Positions 6,559 through 9,566 of a DNA stretch of 9,566 nucleotides are shown piece by piece. Location of the stretch: positions 1 through 9,566 of the forward strand of contig JAKPBM010000061.1 of assembly GCA_029778935.1 (NCBI GenBank), read 5' to 3'. The notes beneath the pieces are model-generated. The model was not told the origin of the DNA. It saw only the letters and a list, made by a program, of their open reading frames with translations, and searched no databases. The first letter of the stretch is position 1; each line of letters starts with the position of its first letter. The position numbers were made by a program, and so were the translations under genes. The stretch is from Bacillota bacterium (GTDB taxonomy: Bacteria; Bacillota; Clostridia; Oscillospirales; QAMX01).

Positions 6559-6648
6559 ACAGTTACTCCTTCAACAGAAAAAATCTAAAGAACAGGGGAA
6601 AAACAAAGTTTTTGGGCGGCAAAACGGAAACTTCTCCCTTCTTTTCCC

Positions 6649-6677
6649 AGTATATTCGAATCGGCCCGTCCTTGTTC
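6649..6677 (-). promoter_or_regulatory. Weak promoter candidate for the acetyltransferase-glmM operon
   Basis: On the minus strand TATACT (6654-6649) is a five-of-six match to -10, but the -35 position 17 bases upstream reads GAACAA, a poor match. It lies in the 142-base gap after the U32 gene and would give a leader of about 85 bases. A CCTAAA/TTTAGG hairpin (6679-6693) just after the U32 stop lacks a T-run on this strand and is at best a weak terminator. Confidence 0.3.
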
Positions 6678-6700
6678 CCCTAAAGGTTTTAGGCAAAATT

Positions 6701-7921
6701 TCAGGAAATTTCTCTTCGCAAAAAGGAAAAAACGGGAGTCCCCTCCGGAAGCGGCAGCCAGAAAGGCGTTTGCGGCATGCGAATTTCCGAAACTTCCGCG
6801 CCGTCCTCGCCAAAAAGCGCCGTAAGGGTCACTTTTTTCGGCAGCTGCTTAGGGCAGAGCAGCGTCAGTTCTTCCCCCACACGGCACTTGTTTTTCAGCA
6901 CCGCCGGGTACAAACCGTTCTTCGGCGGCCCGGAAACCACCGCCACCACGTCGCTGTTTCGGATATAGCCGCCTTCGTCGAAAGATTCGTTGCGCGTTAC
7001 GTCCCCGAAATAAAACCCCGTGCAGTAGGGACGGTGGGAGACGGTCTCCAGTTCCGCCAGAAGCTCCGGCGGGCAGACCCAGGAAGGGTCCTTTGCCATC
7101 TGGTCGAGGGCGATGCGGTAGGCGTTGGTCGTTACCGCCGTGTAGTAGGAGGATTTCATGCGCCCTTCGATTTTAAGCGAGGCAATCCCCGCTTTTTGCA
7201 GCGCGGGCAAATGCTCAATCATGCGGAGGTCTTTGGCGTTCAGGATGTACGTGCCCTCTTTCGTTTCCTCCACGGGAAAATACTGCCCCGGCCGCGTTTC
7301 TTCCATAAGGTAATACTTCCAGCGGCAGGGCTGGGTGCATTCTCCCCGGTTGGCGTCCCGCGTGCCCGTCATGAAGTTGGACAAAAGGCACCTTCCCGAA
7401 AAGGAAACGCACATGGAGCCGTGGACAAACGCCTCCAGCTCCACTTCTTCCGGCAGCCCCGCCCGGATTTCGGCAATTTCCGATAGGCTCAGCTCCCTTG
7501 CCAGCACAATCCGGCAAGCGCCCAGCGCCGCCCACGCCTTGGCCGCCTCCACGTTTCGCACGCTGGCCTGGGTGGAAACGTGGATGGGGATGTTCGGCGC
7601 GTGTTTTTTGGCCATCGTCAAAACGCCCAGGTCGGAAAGAATCACGCCGTCGGCGGAAAGCTCTTCCAGAAACGCCAAAAAAGAGGGCAACCTTTCCAAA
7701 TCCTCGTTTCTTGGCAGGATGTTGACCGTCACATAGCCTTTTTTGCCCGCTTTGTGGATTCTGCGGAAAGCTTCCGCCAGCTGTTCGTTGGAAAAGTTTG
7801 CCGCCTGGGCGCGCATGCCAAAAGCGCCGCCCGCAAGGTACACCGCGTCGGCGCCGTAGGCCAGGGCCATATCCAGTTTCTCTAAATTCCCGGCCGGGGA
7901 CAAAAGCTCCATCTTCCGCAT
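6701..7921 (-). CDS. trhP: U32 family peptidase-like protein, probable tRNA uridine-34 hydroxylation protein TrhP
   Basis: A 406-residue member of the U32 family. 'MELLSPAGNLEKLDMALAYG' is the family's N-terminal TIM-barrel signature. 'EAFVHGSMCVSFSGRCLLS' (about 163-181) is the U32 signature. Cysteines C171, C178, C195 and C199 lie in a C-x6-C-x16-C-x3-C arrangement, consistent with an iron-sulfur cluster as reported for related U32 proteins. Family members YegQ/TrhP and the B. subtilis YrrN/YrrO proteins make 5-hydroxyuridine at tRNA position 34, using prephenate-derived chemistry, rather than acting as proteases. The gene starts one base after the mltG stop, with GAGGG inside the mltG end as ribosome binding site, so the two are surely co-transcribed. 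B. subtilis has the same mltG-U32 neighbourhood but with trmR and two U32 genes. Collagenase activity cannot be excluded. Confidence 0.88.
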   Translation of the reverse strand: MRKMELLSPAGNLEKLDMALAYGADAVYLAGGAFGMRAQAANFSNEQLAEAFRRIHKAGKKGYVTVNILPRNEDLERLPSFLAFLEELSADGVILSDLGVLTMAKKHAPNIPIHVSTQASVRNVEAAKAWAALGACRIVLARELSLSEIAEIRAGLPEEVELEAFVHGSMCVSFSGRCLLSNFMTGTRDANRGECTQPCRWKYYLMEETRPGQYFPVEETKEGTYILNAKDLRMIEHLPALQKAGIASLKIEGRMKSSYYTAVTTNAYRIALDQMAKDPSWVCPPELLAELETVSHRPYCTGFYFGDVTRNESFDEGGYIRNSDVVAVVSGPPKNGLYPAVLKNKCRVGEELTLLCPKQLPKKVTLTALFGEDGAEVSEIRMPQTPFWLPLPEGTPVFSFLRREIS

Positions 7922-7922
7922 A

Positions 7923-9176
7923 TTATCCCTCGATGCGGGCGGTTTCGTCCGTCTCTTCGATGACTTCCGTCTGCGCCTTCTGGATGGCCTTCTGGTGCTC
8001 GGCCAGAGTTTTGGAGAAGTAGTGGTAGCCGTTTTTGCGCACCACGTAGTAGTAATAATCCGTATCGTCCGGATACAAAGCCGCCCGGATGGCCGCCAAA
8101 CCCGGATTGCTGATGGGGCCCGCCGGCAGGCCCTTTACCTTGTAGGTGTTATAGGGGCTGTCGATGGCCAGGTCCTCGTCGGTCAGCACTTCCTTGTACT
8201 CGGGCAGGGCGTACTGCACCGTCGCGTCGATCTGCAGGTAGGGGAAGTTGCTGCTTTTCAGGCGGTTGTAGATAACGGAGGATACGAGCGGCCGCTCCTC
8301 GTCGTACTTGGCCTCTCTCTCAATCATCGAAGCGATGATGACGATTTCGTGGATAGAATAGCCCATGTTCTCCGCCCGGGCCTTCATGTCCACGGTCATT
8401 TTGCGGTTAAAGTTGGCCAGGAACTTGCCCACCACGGAAATGGGGTTTTCGTTGACGTAGAAGTTGTACGTGTCGGGGAACAGGTAGCCTTCCAAACGGT
8501 TGGGCGAGTAGGGAAGGTCTTTGACGAAGCTGTAGGAATAGTCGTAGTACTGGGCCGCGCCCTGCAGCCGCCAGGCTTCGCACACGCCCTTTTCTTCCAG
8601 CAAAGCGAAAATCTCCTTCTGGGTCATGCCTTCCGGGATGACGACGGTGACGACTTCCCGGCCGGCAGCCTTTTTCTGGATTTTCCGCAGCAGCGTGCGG
8701 TAGTCCATGTTGGCGTTTAAGGTGTATTCGCCCGGGGCGATATTTTTATCCAGCCCGGACACGTCCGCAAACAGGCGGAACAGGGAAGGATAGCGGATCA
8801 GCCCGGCGTCGCCGAAGGCTTTGGAAACGTCCTTGATGGTGTCCGTGTCCGTTATGACGACGGTGACCTCCCGGTCCGCCTTGACCAGGGCAAAGACGTC
8901 GTTGGCGGAAATAATCAGAAACCCCGCCAATAGCACGGCCAGGCCCATCACCAAAGCCGTGTACGTCAGCGTGGCAAAACAGCCTTTGCGGGGGTCTGCC
9001 TTGGGCGCTTCCGCCTCCGGCTCCCCTTCGGAAACGGGGGGAACGGGCGGTTCCGTCTGCTCCTCAGGAGGGAGCAGAGTGGTAGTCCCCGGGGAGGGCT
9101 TGCGGGCCGGCGGGGGCAGAAGCCCCAGATTTCTAAGAACCTGCCGCAGGGTGGATCGTTTCTTCTTATTGCTCAT
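7923..9176 (-). CDS. mltG: Endolytic murein transglycosylase MltG (YceG-like)
   Basis: A 417-residue membrane protein that cuts nascent glycan strands next to the membrane, setting strand length or release during peptidoglycan synthesis. Residues 1-64 are cytoplasmic, with a basic start and then a proline/glutamate-rich linker. Residues about 66-90 form one membrane helix, so the catalytic part lies outside the membrane. The YceG domain follows: a LysM-like region (about 105-170), 'LEGYLFPDTY' (228-237), the catalytic segment 'IASMIEREAKYDEER', where E286 matches the E. coli catalytic Glu218, 'YLQIDATVQYAL', and 'SPYNTYKVKGLPAGPISNPG'. The start at 9176 is chosen because MSNKKK fits the family and a GAGG lies about ten bases upstream. 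In-frame codons further upstream, to 9434, run through the divergent region and do not look like protein. Confidence 0.95.
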   Translation of the reverse strand: MSNKKKRSTLRQVLRNLGLLPPPARKPSPGTTTLLPPEEQTEPPVPPVSEGEPEAEAPKADPRKGCFATLTYTALVMGLAVLLAGFLIISANDVFALVKADREVTVVITDTDTIKDVSKAFGDAGLIRYPSLFRLFADVSGLDKNIAPGEYTLNANMDYRTLLRKIQKKAAGREVVTVVIPEGMTQKEIFALLEEKGVCEAWRLQGAAQYYDYSYSFVKDLPYSPNRLEGYLFPDTYNFYVNENPISVVGKFLANFNRKMTVDMKARAENMGYSIHEIVIIASMIEREAKYDEERPLVSSVIYNRLKSSNFPYLQIDATVQYALPEYKEVLTDEDLAIDSPYNTYKVKGLPAGPISNPGLAAIRAALYPDDTDYYYYVVRKNGYHYFSKTLAEHQKAIQKAQTEVIEETDETARIEG

Positions 9177-9342
9177 GGTCGCATCCTCAAACTGTCGCCG
9201 CTTTTTTGCGGTTAGTGGAAAGATTTTCAGAAAATATCCGGTAAAAAGGGCGGGAACACTTTTTTGCCATACGGCATAGTATAGAGCGAAGTCCTTCAAA
9301 GACCTCAGAAAAGCAATATTTATCGGAAAGGTTGGTTCTGTT
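9177..9342. other. Divergent intergenic region between mltG and a microprotein gene
   Basis: This region must carry the mltG promoter. The best -10 on the minus strand is TATACT (9283-9278), but the matching -35 is poor. For the plus strand no strong promoter is visible. A CCGC-TTTTTT-GCGG hairpin lies near 9199-9216, within the probable mltG leader. Confidence 0.4.
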
Positions 9343-9438
9343 ATGCGTTGCAATGCGTTGGACGACAACTTCTGCCTCTGGGTTCTGCTGATTGCTGCTG
9401 CCGTTGTATTTTTCGTGACCTTCTGCTGCAACAACTAA
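9343..9438 (+). CDS. Small single-helix membrane microprotein (31 residues), function unknown
   Basis: The frame ATG 9343 to TAA 9436-9438 encodes 31 residues. A polar start 'MRCNALDDNFC' is followed by an uninterrupted hydrophobic run 'LWVLLIAAAVVFFVTF' (about residues 12-27) and a short 'CCNN' tail. This is a clear one-pass membrane helix with cysteines at both borders. The nearest ribosome-binding-like sequence is GGAAAGG at 9325-9331, with a rather long spacer of 11 bases. The gene diverges from mltG and converges on the gene entering at the right edge, with a large inverted repeat after its stop. Small Cys/Asn-flanked hydrophobic peptides are common but poorly studied in Bacillota. I do not recognise a named family. 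It could be a regulator of a membrane enzyme, a toxin-like peptide, or a chance frame. Confidence 0.5.
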   Translation: MRCNALDDNFCLWVLLIAAAVVFFVTFCCNN

Positions 9439-9460
9439 CTTACATCCAAGGCAATATGTC

Positions 9461-9493
9461 CATTTACCCCGGCAAGGCTTGCCGGGGTAAATG
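9461..9493. terminator. 16-bp perfect inverted repeat between converging genes
   Basis: CATTTACCCCGGCAAG (9461-9476) and CTTGCCGGGGTAAATG (9478-9493) are perfect inverted copies around one central base, giving a stem of at least 14 bp with a small loop. It sits 22 bases after the microprotein stop on one strand and 5 bases after the stop of the right-edge gene on the other, where a shared terminator is expected. Neither side has a T-run, so it is not a canonical intrinsic terminator. It may instead protect mRNA 3' ends or bind a protein. Confidence 0.5.
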
Positions 9494-9498
9494 GTCTG

Positions 9499-9566
9499 TC
9501 ACTCCACAAACATAGCGCGGCGGACAAATTTCGCTTCCGTCTCGTCTTTTAACAGTGTACCCAAGG
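9499..9566 (-). CDS. Last 21 codons of a protein gene entering from the right edge
   Basis: On the minus strand one frame is open from the window edge to a TGA at 9501-9499 and encodes 'LGTLLKDETEAKFVRRAMFVE'. The composition, rich in charged residues with a normal codon pattern, looks like a real protein end, and the stop lies next to the inverted repeat expected to end its transcript. The piece is too short to identify. Confidence 0.4.
   Translation of the reverse strand, partial: LGTLLKDETEAKFVRRAMFVE

Noticed and set aside
6512..7486. Plus-strand open frame (324 residues) opposite the U32 gene
   Set aside because: His/Arg/Phe-rich antisense product spanning two genes and their gap; no family features.
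7995..8720. Plus-strand open frame (241 residues) opposite mltG
   Set aside because: Val/Gly/His-rich antisense product typical of a shadow frame.
9177..9434. N-terminal extension of MltG by 86 residues
   Set aside because: The extended frame runs antisense through the microprotein gene, lacks a ribosome binding site at its start, and the internal MSNKKK start fits family length.

Overview
The window is a GC-rich bacterial chromosomal segment. It has Firmicutes-style ribosome binding sites (AGGAG / GGAGG) and short operons. The genes are mostly housekeeping genes for cell-wall precursor synthesis, peptidoglycan processing, tRNA modification and proteolysis. The MltG plus U32-peptidase pairing and the M16 'YmxG-type' protease fit the Bacillota. 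A Gram-negative-staining class such as Negativicutes is my guess, not something the sequence proves. I see no phage, transposon, CRISPR or resistance genes.

Layout. Positions 2-460 (+) hold the 3' part of a histidine phosphatase cut by the left edge. Its last bases carry a good promoter for an M16 zinc protease (500-1753, +). A long hairpin-rich gene-free stretch follows (1754-2272), containing a strong rho-independent terminator (2058-2092) and then a promoter for a GNAT acetyltransferase (2273-2824, +). The 535-base gap 2825-3359 is the convergence zone of the two strands. It holds a strong bidirectional-looking terminator (3003-3034) and a tRNA-like element on the minus strand (3201-3281).

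From 3360 to 9176 all recognised genes are on the minus strand. In transcription order they are mltG (9176-7923), a U32/TrhP-type tRNA-hydroxylation protein one base later (7921-6701), a gap with a possible promoter, a stand-alone GlmU-like left-handed beta-helix acetyltransferase (6558-5905), glmM (5908-4550, ATGA overlap), a terminator, and glycerate 2-kinase (4493-3360). At the right end a 31-residue single-helix microprotein is read on the plus strand (9343-9438). It converges across a 16-bp inverted repeat on the last codons of a minus-strand gene running in from outside the window.

How the genes fit together. GlmM makes glucosamine-1-phosphate, and the overlapping acetyltransferase-like gene keeps the R/K/H/Y residues that GlmU uses to acetylate that same molecule. 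This suggests a coupled two-step route toward UDP-GlcNAc. MltG then acts at the far end of the pathway, cutting nascent glycan strands at the membrane. The most interesting unexplained items are the split acetyltransferase, the microprotein, the tRNA-like element without a normal D-arm, the structured 3' region after the protease gene, and the terminator sitting in the leader of the glycerate kinase gene.
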